In this document: positions 1 through 8,746 of the stretch, one piece after another
Position numbering within the stretch: position 1 is the stretch's first letter
Layout: the number at the start of each line of letters is the position of its first letter
Origin: Haloarchaeobius sp. FL176
Lineage (GTDB): Archaea > Halobacteriota > Halobacteria > Halobacteriales > Natrialbaceae
Length of the DNA: 64,000 nt
Direction of reading: 5' to 3'
NCBI RefSeq assembly: GCF_024609245.1
Contig: NZ_JANJYH010000011.1
Span: 1 to 64,000 of the forward strand
Translations under genes and position numbers: made by a program
Notes under the pieces: model-generated
Database searches by the model: none
What the model saw: the letters and a program-made list of their open reading frames with translations, nothing else
What the model was told of the DNA's origin: nothing

Positions 1-1
1 G

Positions 2-118
2 CTGGCGACGTGGCGCCAGCAGGGACGCAATCCATACGAAGAGCTTCGTCGAGTCGTCAGCAGCAATGATATGATCTCACGGGCTCACGCTGTGCCGGCT
101 GTCGAGACCTCGGGGTAA
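2..118 (+). pseudogene. 3' end of an IS66-like transposase
   Basis: An open frame enters from the left edge and ends at TAA 116-118, giving 38 residues. The segment TWRQQGRNPYEELRRV resembles the extreme C terminus of haloarchaeal IS66-family (ISH10-like) transposases; this is from memory of the family, not a search. The rest of the element, if complete, lies outside the window. No clear terminal inverted repeat could be fixed between the stop and the next gene, so the element boundary is uncertain. It abuts a methyltransferase that lacks its N-terminal half, which suggests insertion into that gene. Confidence 0.5.
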
Positions 119-137
119 ACACATACATTATGAAAAC

Positions 138-1562
138 GTGACCAATGTCCATCCTAAGGTTTGGCTTGATGCATATAATTGCCAAATTCGATTGGATGAG
201 GACTATGTGGAAAAATACGTCCCAATTATAAATAAGATGGAAGATAATTCTAAATTCTTAGGACAATACCTCTACGTAAACGTAGGTGCGACTGTGGCCA
301 GTAGCGAATCTGGAGGGTTCGTAAAGAAAGATGTAGTTTGTGAAGAACCAGTAGGTAATGCAAAAAAATTCATCCAAGGTACTAATGTTGGACGTTGGTA
401 TTTTGATTGGGAGGGTGAATGGCTTGATTATCGACCTGACGAGATGTCTGGCCCACGTCACTCAGAAATGTTTGAGGGTGAGAAATTATTGGTGAGGAAA
501 CGAACAGATAAAGGAGGGTGGATTGCAGCCGCTTACGACGATGAAGGGATGTACTGTGACGATACGGTACTGGTCTGCTGCGACTACGATATTCTCAAAG
601 ATACTGGTGCTACCCTTGACTTTGAGGGCTTTGAGCGGTTAGATGAAGATCTTGATCTTCCATATGCCGTTGCACTTCTCAATTCTACACTGATGACGTG
701 GTTGTTCAAGAACAAATTCGAAACCGGCGGTCTCCAAGGTACATATTCCGATGTGTGGCCGCAATCAGTCCGGTCCTTCCCGATTCCAGACACTGACGGT
801 AAGGACTATCCTGTCAATGAATGGGCGAACAATGCTCTTACAGTTTTTCCAAACCGACAGGCCAATGAGATAGAAAAAACCGAAACCCCACAAGAGCTAG
901 TGTCAGTCCTGTCTGAACATGTAATTGAGGCAGTCAAGGAGCAGCGGGAGCTCAATCTTAACATCCTTGATTATCTCAGCATTCCGGGCGATGAACTCCC
1001 AGATTCGATGACGGGCGACTCGCTTGGAGACATACAGATACCAGTTGAAGGTGCTGCGGACACACCAATCACTGAAACAACCAAAAACTTTGACAGCCTC
1101 CGTGTTGAGGGAGTATCGTTTGAGGACGACGGGAGGCTGCTGATGACTGTTGATATCAGCTACAAACCTGATGAGGACGATTCACGCGAAACTGATACCT
1201 GGGGTAGGCTTGTCGATGAAGAATTTGAAACTTATGACGCGTTGGCATTTGTTGGCCTCTCTAAGGAAACAGAAACGCTCATCCGTAATTTCGTTCCAGC
1301 TGCCGTCGAAAAGGGGAATGGGTTTGCTGGCTTCCGGAAGGGGGCTACCAAAACGAACTCGCCGCTGGACAGGCTGAAGGATCTGAAGCTCCCCGACATT
1401 GAGATAGTCCGCAATGGGCTGGAGCGGTACACCGAAGTGAAGAGTCACGCCGAAGAACTCGATGAGATGATGGAAGAAACTGGTCAGCTTATCGACGAAA
1501 TCATTTACGACCTCTACGATTTGACCGACGAAGAGGTCGAAATCGTCGAATCTGCAGTATAG
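138..1562 (+). CDS. C-terminal fragment of an Eco57I/TaqI-type DNA adenine methyltransferase
   Basis: 474 residues from GTG. The part between about residues 170 and 220 (PYAVALLNSTLMTWLF, then a WPQSVRSFPIPD segment) matches the target-recognition region of Eco57I/TaqI-type N6-adenine methyltransferases. The SAM-binding and NPPY catalytic motifs, which lie N-terminal to this region in the family, are absent. The frame is open upstream to a stop at 72-74, and the sequence before 118 belongs to an IS66-like transposase, so the gene is probably truncated by insertion. The real 5' end may lie beyond the element. It is followed after 1 base by the helicase gene, so the two look like one operon. 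It probably no longer methylates DNA by itself. Base composition is AT-richer than the core genes. Confidence 0.6.
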   Translation: MTNVHPKVWLDAYNCQIRLDEDYVEKYVPIINKMEDNSKFLGQYLYVNVGATVASSESGGFVKKDVVCEEPVGNAKKFIQGTNVGRWYFDWEGEWLDYRPDEMSGPRHSEMFEGEKLLVRKRTDKGGWIAAAYDDEGMYCDDTVLVCCDYDILKDTGATLDFEGFERLDEDLDLPYAVALLNSTLMTWLFKNKFETGGLQGTYSDVWPQSVRSFPIPDTDGKDYPVNEWANNALTVFPNRQANEIEKTETPQELVSVLSEHVIEAVKEQRELNLNILDYLSIPGDELPDSMTGDSLGDIQIPVEGAADTPITETTKNFDSLRVEGVSFEDDGRLLMTVDISYKPDEDDSRETDTWGRLVDEEFETYDALAFVGLSKETETLIRNFVPAAVEKGNGFAGFRKGATKTNSPLDRLKDLKLPDIEIVRNGLERYTEVKSHAEELDEMMEETGQLIDEIIYDLYDLTDEEVEIVESAV

Positions 1563-1563
1563 C

Positions 1564-4530
1564 ATGGCCGACTTCGAGGTTGGCGACCACGTCAAGTTCG
1601 CTGGCGGGCAGGGCGAGATTACAAAAATCGAAGACCGCCCGAACGGAGGCCAACTCCTCCACGTCTACACCACGGAGGGGGAACTCCGGAAACTCCCGAG
1701 TGGCCTACCCCACATCGAGCGGATCGACTCCATCGTTGACCGTCTCGCAGCCCGGCAGATCGATTCGCCCATTCACCACGACCTCCGGGAGCGTGCGACC
1801 CGCCTCGATCTCGCGTACCGGTACGACCGGTTCCTGTCGCTGACGAACAACCGTATCGAGATCGAGCCGTACCAGGTGCAGGCCGCCTACGAGATCCTGA
1901 ACTCGTACGATCACCGCTACCTGATTGGCGACGAAGTCGGCCTCGGGAAGACCATCGAAGCCGGCATCGTTATCGAGGAACTCATCGCGCGTGGGCGCGC
2001 CCAGCGCGTGCTCATTGTCGCACCAGCGCCACTCACGGTGCAGTGGCAGGAGGAGATGCGCGAGAAGTTCGATCGCAACTTCGTCATTTACGACCGTGAA
2101 ACTGTAGAAAACCACCGTCAGTCCCACCCAAACCAGAACGTCTGGGAGCAAGAGGATCTCATCATCACTTCAATCGATTTCGCTAAGCAAACGAACGATG
2201 ACCCAGAGTCGGACAGGGTCTCGGTACGTGATGCGCTCGATAATCTCAACGAATCTTGGGACGTCGCCGTTTTTGACGAGGCACACCACCTGACTGCTCG
2301 CCGGGGAAGCGACGACTCCATCGAACGCACCCAGCGTTACACTGTCGGTGAAGCCGTCGCCGAAAATTCCGACGCGCTTCTGTTGATGACCGGAACACCC
2401 CACAAAGGGAAGTCTGACCAGTTCTACTTCCTCGTGAGTCTCCTCGATCCATATCGCTTCAGCCACGAGTCACAGATCAATCCCGACGCACTGGACGACC
2501 TGATGATTCGCCGGCTGAAAGACGACATGTACGAGACCGACGGGACGCGCATGTTCCCCGAGAAGAACATCGAAGCACTCGGTGTGGACATGTCGCCAGC
2601 TGAGCGCAAGCTCTACGACGACGTCACCGAATACATCCGCGAGTACTACAACCTCGCTCAACAGGAGGAGAACCAAGCCGCGGGATTCACGATGGTCATT
2701 TACCAGAAGCGGCTGGTCTCCAGCATCTACGCGATTCAGAAGTCTCTGGAAAACCGAATGCGCGCAATCCAGAACGACGCCGTCGCCGAGGACCTGCCCG
2801 ACGACGTTCAGGAACTGATCCCCCGGTATAGTACCGAACCCGAGACACTGACCGACACCGAGCGTGAGCGTGTCGAAGAGGCGCTGGAAACGGTTACAGT
2901 CACACTGAATCGTTCGCAGATACAGGAAGAACTTGATCGGGTGAAGCAACTCTGGCAGCAGGCCAAGAGCATCCAGACCGATTCGAAGGCCCAGCTGCTC
3001 AAGCAGTTTATCGATCGTATCCTGTCCAACGACCCCGAGGAGAAAATACTCATCTTCACCGAGTACACGGACACGCTCGAATACCTCCGAGACAGGGTGT
3101 TCGACGACCACGATATCGCCCAAGTCTACGGAGACCTGGACCAAGATCGACGGCGGGAGGAGATGGAGAAGTTCGAGAATGAGGCCAACTTGATGCTCGC
3201 CACCGACGCGGCACAGGAGGGCCTCAACCTCCAGTTCGCCCACATCATGGTCAACTATGACCTCCCGTGGAACCCAATCCGGATCGATCAGCGAATGGGC
3301 CGTCTCCACCGCTACGGGCAGGAGCGAACCGTGGAGATTCGGAATCTCTTCTTCAAGAACACCCGAGAGAGCGAGATTCTGAACCTGCTGGTTGAGAAGA
3401 CGAACCAGATTGAGTCCGACCTCGGGATGCGTTCGGATGTTCTCGGTCGGGTGCTGGAAGACGTCGATCTCGATGACACCATTATGGCCGCCATCGCGGA
3501 GAACCGACCAACTGATGAAGTCGTTGGAGACATCGAGAAGACGATTGAGGAGCGAAAGGACGCGCTCCAAACGGTGGAAAACGAATTTCTGATCCGGGAT
3601 CGATTCGATCTCTCTGACGAAGACGAAGAGATATTGGAGGTGATCGAACGCAGCCAACACGGCGACGTCAGCGAAGACGACATCGAGGTACTGGTTCGGG
3701 AGTTCTTCGACGAATTCAGTGGCGACATTCGAGGTGTTCGTCCTGGTCCGGCCCGTGCTGGCGGAGACGTGTTCCAGCTTGACGTTCCAGATATCCTCTC
3801 CGGCGATCAGGTTGCAGGACGATACGACCAGGCGACGTTCACTCGCCAGGTAGCGATGGAAGAGGACGACGTCGAGTTCATCGCATTGGACCACCCGCTC
3901 GTGCAGTCGCTTATCGAGTTCTGTCTGGACTCGAATCGCATCGGGGGACAGGTCGCTGTGAAGGTCGCGGAAGACGGCGAACCCACACCCGGAATCCTAT
4001 TCACGTACCGCCTGGGATACGTCTCTGGGGCGGGAGAGGCAGTCACCGAGAAGCTGGTTCCGCTCTACGTCACGTCTGAAGGCGACGTGAGGACAGAGAA
4101 GCCGGAGTTCGTGGACACGGCCCCGCCGGAGGAGGTCGTCTCGACACCGACCCTCGACCGACTTACGTCGATGGCAGAAGACCTGCAGAGTGTCGCGGAG
4201 ATGGAAGCGTGGGAGCAAGTCGAATCGTTTGCCGGCGAAGCACGTAAGGAACGGGAACGAGAGGTTGAGATCAAGCGGCAACACGCCGAGCAACACTTTG
4301 AGGAGGAGATCAGCGAATGGAAGGACCGACTTGAGGATTATCAACAGCAAGACGAGCAAGGGAAAGATATGTCGGCACCAATCGGGAACGCGAAACGCCA
4401 ACTTGAGTCGCTTCGTCGTGAGCGCGACGAGGAATTATCCCGATTGGAGGAAGAAAAGCACGTCACCCCAGAAGAACCGCAGTTGGTGACTGCGTCCTTC
4501 GTCCTCGGCAGTCTTCCAGGTGACCGATGA
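1564..4530 (+). CDS. SNF2/RapA-like DEAH helicase of a restriction-type operon (DrmD-like)
   Basis: 988 residues. An N-terminal beta-rich segment (about 1-50, SH3/KOW-like in look) is followed by a superfamily 2 ATPase core: Walker A GDEVGLGKT at 122-130, DEAH at 238-241, TGTP at 276-279, and the C-terminal lobe with RMGRLHRYGQ near 577-586. The last 150 residues are charged and probably coiled-coil. This layout fits RapA/SNF2-type translocases found beside DNA methyltransferases in haloarchaea, including the DrmD protein of class 1 DISARM. No drmA, drmB or drmC homologue is visible, so a full DISARM cannot be claimed. It starts 1 base after the methyltransferase stop, and its last codons overlap the TBP gene. 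Likely role: DNA translocation or unwinding in defence; substrate unknown. Confidence 0.8.
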   Translation: MADFEVGDHVKFAGGQGEITKIEDRPNGGQLLHVYTTEGELRKLPSGLPHIERIDSIVDRLAARQIDSPIHHDLRERATRLDLAYRYDRFLSLTNNRIEIEPYQVQAAYEILNSYDHRYLIGDEVGLGKTIEAGIVIEELIARGRAQRVLIVAPAPLTVQWQEEMREKFDRNFVIYDRETVENHRQSHPNQNVWEQEDLIITSIDFAKQTNDDPESDRVSVRDALDNLNESWDVAVFDEAHHLTARRGSDDSIERTQRYTVGEAVAENSDALLLMTGTPHKGKSDQFYFLVSLLDPYRFSHESQINPDALDDLMIRRLKDDMYETDGTRMFPEKNIEALGVDMSPAERKLYDDVTEYIREYYNLAQQEENQAAGFTMVIYQKRLVSSIYAIQKSLENRMRAIQNDAVAEDLPDDVQELIPRYSTEPETLTDTERERVEEALETVTVTLNRSQIQEELDRVKQLWQQAKSIQTDSKAQLLKQFIDRILSNDPEEKILIFTEYTDTLEYLRDRVFDDHDIAQVYGDLDQDRRREEMEKFENEANLMLATDAAQEGLNLQFAHIMVNYDLPWNPIRIDQRMGRLHRYGQERTVEIRNLFFKNTRESEILNLLVEKTNQIESDLGMRSDVLGRVLEDVDLDDTIMAAIAENRPTDEVVGDIEKTIEERKDALQTVENEFLIRDRFDLSDEDEEILEVIERSQHGDVSEDDIEVLVREFFDEFSGDIRGVRPGPARAGGDVFQLDVPDILSGDQVAGRYDQATFTRQVAMEEDDVEFIALDHPLVQSLIEFCLDSNRIGGQVAVKVAEDGEPTPGILFTYRLGYVSGAGEAVTEKLVPLYVTSEGDVRTEKPEFVDTAPPEEVVSTPTLDRLTSMAEDLQSVAEMEAWEQVESFAGEARKEREREVEIKRQHAEQHFEEEISEWKDRLEDYQQQDEQGKDMSAPIGNAKRQLESLRRERDEELSRLEEEKHVTPEEPQLVTASFVLGSLPGDR

Positions 4531-5072
4531 CTGTCGAAATTGCGAACATCGTCGGCTCTGGCGATCTTGGGGTGGAGCTGGATCTCGAAGCTCTGGAAGA
4601 CGATCTGTCTACACCGTACTTGGAGTACGACCCGTCGAATTACCACGGCCTCTACGTTCGTCTCGAAGAAGGTGGGCCGCTCATCACGGTCTATCGAAGC
4701 GGGAAGTACATCATCAGCGGCTGCCCCAGTGAGGAGACACTACGCGAGACGAACGATGGATTCCTGAGAGCCCTCGCGGAGTTGGGCATCACCGACGAAG
4801 CTCAACAGACCGGGTTCGCTGTCCAGAACGTGGTCTGTACTGCGATGCTCGATGAGATGGTTTCTCTGAATGCTCTCTCAATCGGGTTGGGGTTGGAAGT
4901 AACGGAGTATGAGCCGGAGCAGTTCCCGGGTCTGGTTTATCGGCCCGAGGGAATCGGTGCTGTACTGCTGGTGTTCGCTAACGGAAAACTGGTGATTACA
5001 GGTGCGAAGGATGTCGAAACAGCTGAAGCAGCGTACAATCACCTTCAGTCGAAGGTACAGGAATTAGTGTAG
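4527..5072 (+). CDS. divergent TATA-box-binding protein (TBP) in the helicase operon
   Basis: 181 residues made of two tandem TBP repeats (about 1-88 and 97-181). The second repeat is close to archaeal TBP, with YEPEQFPGLVYR at 128-139 and VFANGKLVITGAK at 149-161. The first is degraded: YHGL replaces FPGL and VYRSGK replaces IFRSGK. The four DNA-intercalating Phe positions of TBP therefore read Tyr39, Tyr56, Phe133 and Phe150. The ATG overlaps the TGA of the helicase (ATGA), so the two are probably translationally coupled. Normal archaeal TBP is a general transcription factor that recruits TFB and RNA polymerase. Here the location suggests a dedicated regulator of the operon, or a DNA-bending part of the defence machinery; that role is inferred. 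Identification as TBP-fold is secure; function is not. Confidence 0.85.
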   Translation: MTVEIANIVGSGDLGVELDLEALEDDLSTPYLEYDPSNYHGLYVRLEEGGPLITVYRSGKYIISGCPSEETLRETNDGFLRALAELGITDEAQQTGFAVQNVVCTAMLDEMVSLNALSIGLGLEVTEYEPEQFPGLVYRPEGIGAVLLVFANGKLVITGAKDVETAEAAYNHLQSKVQELV

Positions 5073-5095
5073 CGTTCTTGGGCGAAGGGAGATGT

Positions 5096-6895
5096 TCAGT
5101 TGAAGGTGCTGATGATGTGGTCTCGAAGCATCTCCTCGCGTCGCTCGATGAACTCGGGGAAGTTCTCTAGTTCGTACAGACGCTCGTCAGTCGGAATGTG
5201 GTGACGGTCGTAGTATTGGTCACTCCGCGTCGAAATCCATTCATCGAATGCTTGGGTCCCCTTGGACTGGTTCTCCTCGATTAACTGGAGGTTGGCAACG
5301 TGATCACGCAGGGAGGCGTATCGCTCGGCCTTGCTCGGGTCGAATCCGTAGTTCTCGATGAGATTGTCCTTCTCAAGGAGACTCCGCGGGAAGATGTGGT
5401 CAATTTCGTATGAATCGTCGTGGGCAGGGTCGGGGTAGTAGAGGACCGACAGGAGCAGGTAGATCTTCGTGCTATTGTAGTCCGTCTCCTCGAACAGGTC
5501 TTCTACGATTTCCTGGCTGAAGCCAACTGCTTTCCCACGCGTCCTGATTTCACGCTGAATCCGTTCTAGTGGGAACTGACTATCGTCCGCCTCTTTGATG
5601 GCATCACGTGCGTCCTCGATGATCTGGTCTGGGCGGGAGTTGAAGTTGCTGTTGAGGAGCGCAGAGCAGAGCCATTCGAGGATTCGGGGTCGAACCTGCA
5701 CGCCGAGTTGAGAGTCCGTCGTCAGCGAGGGATTCTCGTTGTGGTAGAAGTAGAAGACCAACGGGATGAGCGCATTTCGGCTCGTCAGGCTCCGGCCGGT
5801 GATACCGAAGCTGCTGATCAAGTCTATGGTGGATTCGATCGCGTCTTGAACGACTCCGTTCGCCCAGATTTCTTTCATCAACGCCAGATTCTCGTGTGTG
5901 AACGTGCGAATCTGGTACTCGGCGGAGAGGTCAGCGACGACGAGGAGGGATTTCAGGACGAAGTCGCTACCGAAGTCGTAGCCCTCGTCCACATACGCCT
6001 GATTAAGGTTCCCGACGAAGTTGTTGATCTCTTCCTTTGCGTCAATGGGGTTCTCTTCATCTGAGCCCCAGTACGACGTGGCAATAGAGAGGAGGATTTC
6101 GGACTTGCTGAGTTGCGTACCACCTTCGTTCGCCCGGACGAAGATGTCCAGAATTCGCTCGTTATCCTGGTTTCCCTCCTCGTAGTAGTTCACGATGTCT
6201 CGGGCGTGAACAGCGTTGTAGAGAGTAGTGAGGTTCTTGAGGAGGTAGTGTTCCTGTGCATCGGAGACCTCCTCTAACTCGGACGCGATTTCGTTCGCAC
6301 GGGTCATCGCCTTCTCTAGCGTGTCGATCTCCAGAATATCGCCGACACGGAACCAGTATTCCTCACTAGACTGTGTCGGATCAGGCTCCTTGAATCTAAA
6401 GTCGTATCGGAGCTTCAGATGGTCCTCAGTCTGGTTGTTGGGGTTCGAGAGCAAGTTGAGATACAGCTGTTTACGCGTCCAGGCGTCGGGATTCTTCCGT
6501 TGCCGGTACTTCTGCTTCTCAACGTATGTTCCTTGGAGCCCGATGTAGAAGGAGGAAAGGCGTTGCTGGCCGTCAACGACGAGTGAAACGGAGTCCGGGA
6601 TTTGCTCGTATTCGGGGACCTTCGGATTCCGGTGGTGAACGTTGTCGAAATCGTCCGGATAGATGCTATCCTCGATGTGATTTCGGACGAAGTAGTACTT
6701 GATCTGGTTGTCTGCGAACTCTCCGTTGAGGTTCCAGAAAATGAACGACCCGATAGGGTACTCGCGGAGAACGGAATCGAAGAGCTGAACGATCTGTTCG
6801 GTATCCCAGACGAACTCCCGCTGGATTGCCGGCAGAAAGATGGACTCGTTTATGTCCGGTAGAACTTGCTTGATTGTCCGAGACTGGTAACCCAT
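5096..6895 (-). CDS. GmrSD-like DUF262/DUF1524 restriction protein
   Basis: 599 residues, convergent with the TBP gene (23-base gap). The N terminus carries DUF262 (ParB/Srx-like) with AIQREFVW at 23-30 and the DGQQR motif at 107-111. The C terminus carries DUF1524, an HNH-type nuclease, with DHIFPRSLL near 496-505. This fused order is that of GmrSD type IV restriction enzymes, which cut DNA carrying modified bases in an NTP-dependent way. Length is normal for the single-chain form. It has no partner gene on its strand. It probably acts alone against modified foreign DNA, although it could serve the adjacent methyltransferase/helicase operon. The family assignment is firm; the substrate is inferred. 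Confidence 0.85.
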   Translation of the reverse strand: MGYQSRTIKQVLPDINESIFLPAIQREFVWDTEQIVQLFDSVLREYPIGSFIFWNLNGEFADNQIKYYFVRNHIEDSIYPDDFDNVHHRNPKVPEYEQIPDSVSLVVDGQQRLSSFYIGLQGTYVEKQKYRQRKNPDAWTRKQLYLNLLSNPNNQTEDHLKLRYDFRFKEPDPTQSSEEYWFRVGDILEIDTLEKAMTRANEIASELEEVSDAQEHYLLKNLTTLYNAVHARDIVNYYEEGNQDNERILDIFVRANEGGTQLSKSEILLSIATSYWGSDEENPIDAKEEINNFVGNLNQAYVDEGYDFGSDFVLKSLLVVADLSAEYQIRTFTHENLALMKEIWANGVVQDAIESTIDLISSFGITGRSLTSRNALIPLVFYFYHNENPSLTTDSQLGVQVRPRILEWLCSALLNSNFNSRPDQIIEDARDAIKEADDSQFPLERIQREIRTRGKAVGFSQEIVEDLFEETDYNSTKIYLLLSVLYYPDPAHDDSYEIDHIFPRSLLEKDNLIENYGFDPSKAERYASLRDHVANLQLIEENQSKGTQAFDEWISTRSDQYYDRHHIPTDERLYELENFPEFIERREEMLRDHIISTFN

Positions 6896-7264
6896 GAATG
6901 ACGGTTACTCTATGTCGCGCATTAGTCGTTTATGTTGATAGGAGACTTCAGATAACGACCATCTGTGCGCCCTCTTTTGATTCACCAACCCCCGCCAGAA
7001 TCTGTTAACTGCTGAGGGTTTCAACAGAGCCACTATTCTATGCGTGAGGGGGTATCCAAAGGCTTCTAACAGACATTCCATTTCATCATTCCTCCGCCCA
7101 GCGATTCCAGAGATTCCATTACAGACTCGGCCGTCGAAATTCACCCTGGGGTCGAATAATTCGGGCATTTAGGAACGGGATCTGTGGTTCTACTGGGTTC
7201 TCCGGGGGTCGTCTCCCTCTGAGGGCTAACCCTTTTTCAGGGGTGTCTCATATTTTGGTTTGCA
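6896..7264. other. divergent intergenic region with an IS-end-like palindrome
   Basis: This 369-base gap separates the DUF262 gene (minus) from the 103-residue gene (plus). An open frame of 87 codons on the minus strand (6905-7168) has no recognisable domain and was not called. The only structure seen is the palindrome at about 7000-7031, listed separately. Confidence 0.4.
7000..7031. repeat. IS6-end-like palindrome, copy A
   Basis: An imperfect inverted repeat: TCTGTTAA on the left faces GGTTTCAACAGAGCC (7017-7031) on the right. The complement of the right arm, GGCTCTGTTGAAACC, resembles the terminal repeat of IS6-family elements (GGCTCTGTTGCAAA type). Similar palindromes lie at 18349-18380 and 24146-24172, and a looser pair at 25619-25698. 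No transposase is present. Confidence 0.45.
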
Positions 7265-7576
7265 ATGAGACAAATAATCGACCGAAAGCTGTACGATACA
7301 GACGAAGCAGAAGAGATCGCGCGATACGCGCCCAACACAGACCGGAATGACTTCCACTACTTGGTTGAGTCCCTTTACAAAACAGATGATGGCGAGTACT
7401 TCCTGCACGGTGCGGGCGGCGCAGCAACGAAGTACGCGACATCACACAGCAATGGCAAATCAGGTGGCGAAGAAATCACGGTGTTGTCGGAAGATAACGC
7501 CGTTGACTGGTGTGAGGACCATTCGATTGATGCCGAGATCATGCTCAAAGAATTCGGCCATCTGATCGAGTCGTAA
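7265..7576 (+). CDS. conserved small protein of unknown function
   Basis: 103 residues, starting MRQIIDRKLYDT. The protein has a soluble alpha/beta look with DFHYLVESLYKTDDGEYFL followed by a Gly-rich HGAGGAATKYA segment. I recognise this as a widespread small family in bacteria and archaea, often found on mobile DNA, but without a known activity. The ATG is the first in frame; AT-rich sequence (ATATTTT, about 12-18 bases upstream) precedes it, but no clear promoter could be fixed. It stands alone between the divergent DUF262 gene and a set of tiny frames. Confidence 0.7.
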   Translation: MRQIIDRKLYDTDEAEEIARYAPNTDRNDFHYLVESLYKTDDGEYFLHGAGGAATKYATSHSNGKSGGEEITVLSEDNAVDWCEDHSIDAEIMLKEFGHLIES

Positions 7577-7691
7577 CGGGGAACTCAGCTCGCTTTTCAC
7601 GACCCAGCTACCCTTCGATTGTCGATCACGTCAGTGAACGAAACATCCTGATGGAAAGCGAATACAACTATCTGGAGTCCGACTCACAGGA

Positions 7692-7814
7692 ATGAATCAC
7701 AAAGCCTGCACCACGGAAGACGAATCGCCTGAGAACCAGATTGAGACGATTGACGTCAGTGCTGATGCCATCGTTTTAGAAAGCGAGCGGAATGCCCGAA
7801 ACCGATACAGATGA
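7692..7814 (+). CDS. possible 40-residue protein
   Basis: A short frame (start MNHKACTTEDESPENQIET, stop TGA 7812-7814) with acidic, low-Cys haloarchaeal composition. It lies on the same strand as and just upstream of two further small or unknown genes, and could be the first member of that operon. There is no domain and no ribosome-binding site. Codon content is compatible with coding, but the length makes chance likely. Confidence 0.3.
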   Translation: MNHKACTTEDESPENQIETIDVSADAIVLESERNARNRYR

Positions 7815-7904
7815 GGTCACATGCTCCGAGTCACCCTACTGTTTGCGAGTAGGATTCAAGCGTCGGTTCATCTCTTGAAGGGCTGCACCTGCTATCCGTC
7901 CGAG

Positions 7905-8051
7905 ATGAGTTCGACTCTGATCCACCTCACCCCCGACCAGTTCCACGATGCTGAAATTGGCTACCCCGGGGACGGCAGTGTAGATCTAGAACCGTGTGAC
8001 GACCGGCAGAGTACATTCGGATTCCCCGCCGGCACCAACATTGACCGATGA
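7905..8051 (+). CDS. 48-residue protein, translationally coupled to the next gene
   Basis: The frame runs from ATG 7905 (MSSTLIHLTPDQF) to a TGA that overlaps the ATG of the 232-residue gene (ATGA at 8048-8051), a sign of coupled translation. The C-terminal words TFGFPAGTNI recur, with in-frame stops, downstream of a second small frame at 19751-19920 (LGFAAGSNI). The two are therefore copies of one small family. The function is unknown; a role as a small partner or antidote to the downstream protein is speculation. Confidence 0.45.
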   Translation: MSSTLIHLTPDQFHDAEIGYPGDGSVDLEPCDDRQSTFGFPAGTNIDR

Positions 8052-8746
8052 CTAAGAGCATCGACTCGATCACTCACTCCCCGAACGAGTACGTCAAAAT
8101 CACCATCAACTGTGCAGACGGGGGCGAATATGTCAAGGTTGCGGTCAACACGGCGCGAGCGACCGTCACAGCCCAGTACAAGTACACACCTGATGAAGCG
8201 CTCATGGCGACCGAACACACCAGCGCAGACGACGACCGCAGCGAAGCGCACACGACGATCCGCGACGCGCTCGCAGAACTCGATGTTGACGACGACATCT
8301 ACCGGACGCTCGACCGACTAGAACAAGTCGGGTACTGGATGGACGACCAGGATCCCGTGTTACCTGACGACATCCGGCTGGACGTGTACGGCGACTACAA
8401 ACCGCTCCGTAGCGGACAGGACATGCTCCTCGTTGACGATGATGGCACGTATCGCGGGCAAAAACCGTTCGTGAAGATTGGCGACGACCTCCCGCCCATA
8501 GAGGACCTTCGTGATGACCTTGATCAGAAAGTTGAGCGACGGGTAAAACGCAGGACGTGTGGACAGCAATGGACGCACTATGAGGAAGAGGTTGACGGCC
8601 GGGTTCGGGCGGACATCATGAGAGTAGACTCTCTGGAAGAAGCTGAGCATATTGTTCGTGGTGACCAAGGCGAGAACAACGACCATCGCAGTGACCAGGA
8701 ATGCAGCGGTAGTGATGGAGTGCAGGCAACGCTCGCAGGGTACTGA
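8048..8746 (+). CDS. hypothetical protein
   Basis: 232 residues, acidic, no membrane segment or signal peptide. The first 60 residues look beta-rich (ITINCADGGEYVKVAV). The middle is helical and charged, around DDDIYRTLDRLEQVGYW. The tail after residue 200 is low-complexity and polar. I do not recognise the family. The start is fixed by the ATGA overlap with the preceding 48-residue frame. It is followed by 423 bases without a convincing gene. Confidence 0.5.
   Translation: MTKSIDSITHSPNEYVKITINCADGGEYVKVAVNTARATVTAQYKYTPDEALMATEHTSADDDRSEAHTTIRDALAELDVDDDIYRTLDRLEQVGYWMDDQDPVLPDDIRLDVYGDYKPLRSGQDMLLVDDDGTYRGQKPFVKIGDDLPPIEDLRDDLDQKVERRVKRRTCGQQWTHYEEEVDGRVRADIMRVDSLEEAEHIVRGDQGENNDHRSDQECSGSDGVQATLAGY

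Noticed and set aside
138-5072. Complete DISARM system
   Set aside because: The helicase is DrmD-like and a methyltransferase fragment is present, but no drmA, drmB or drmC homologue is visible within the window.
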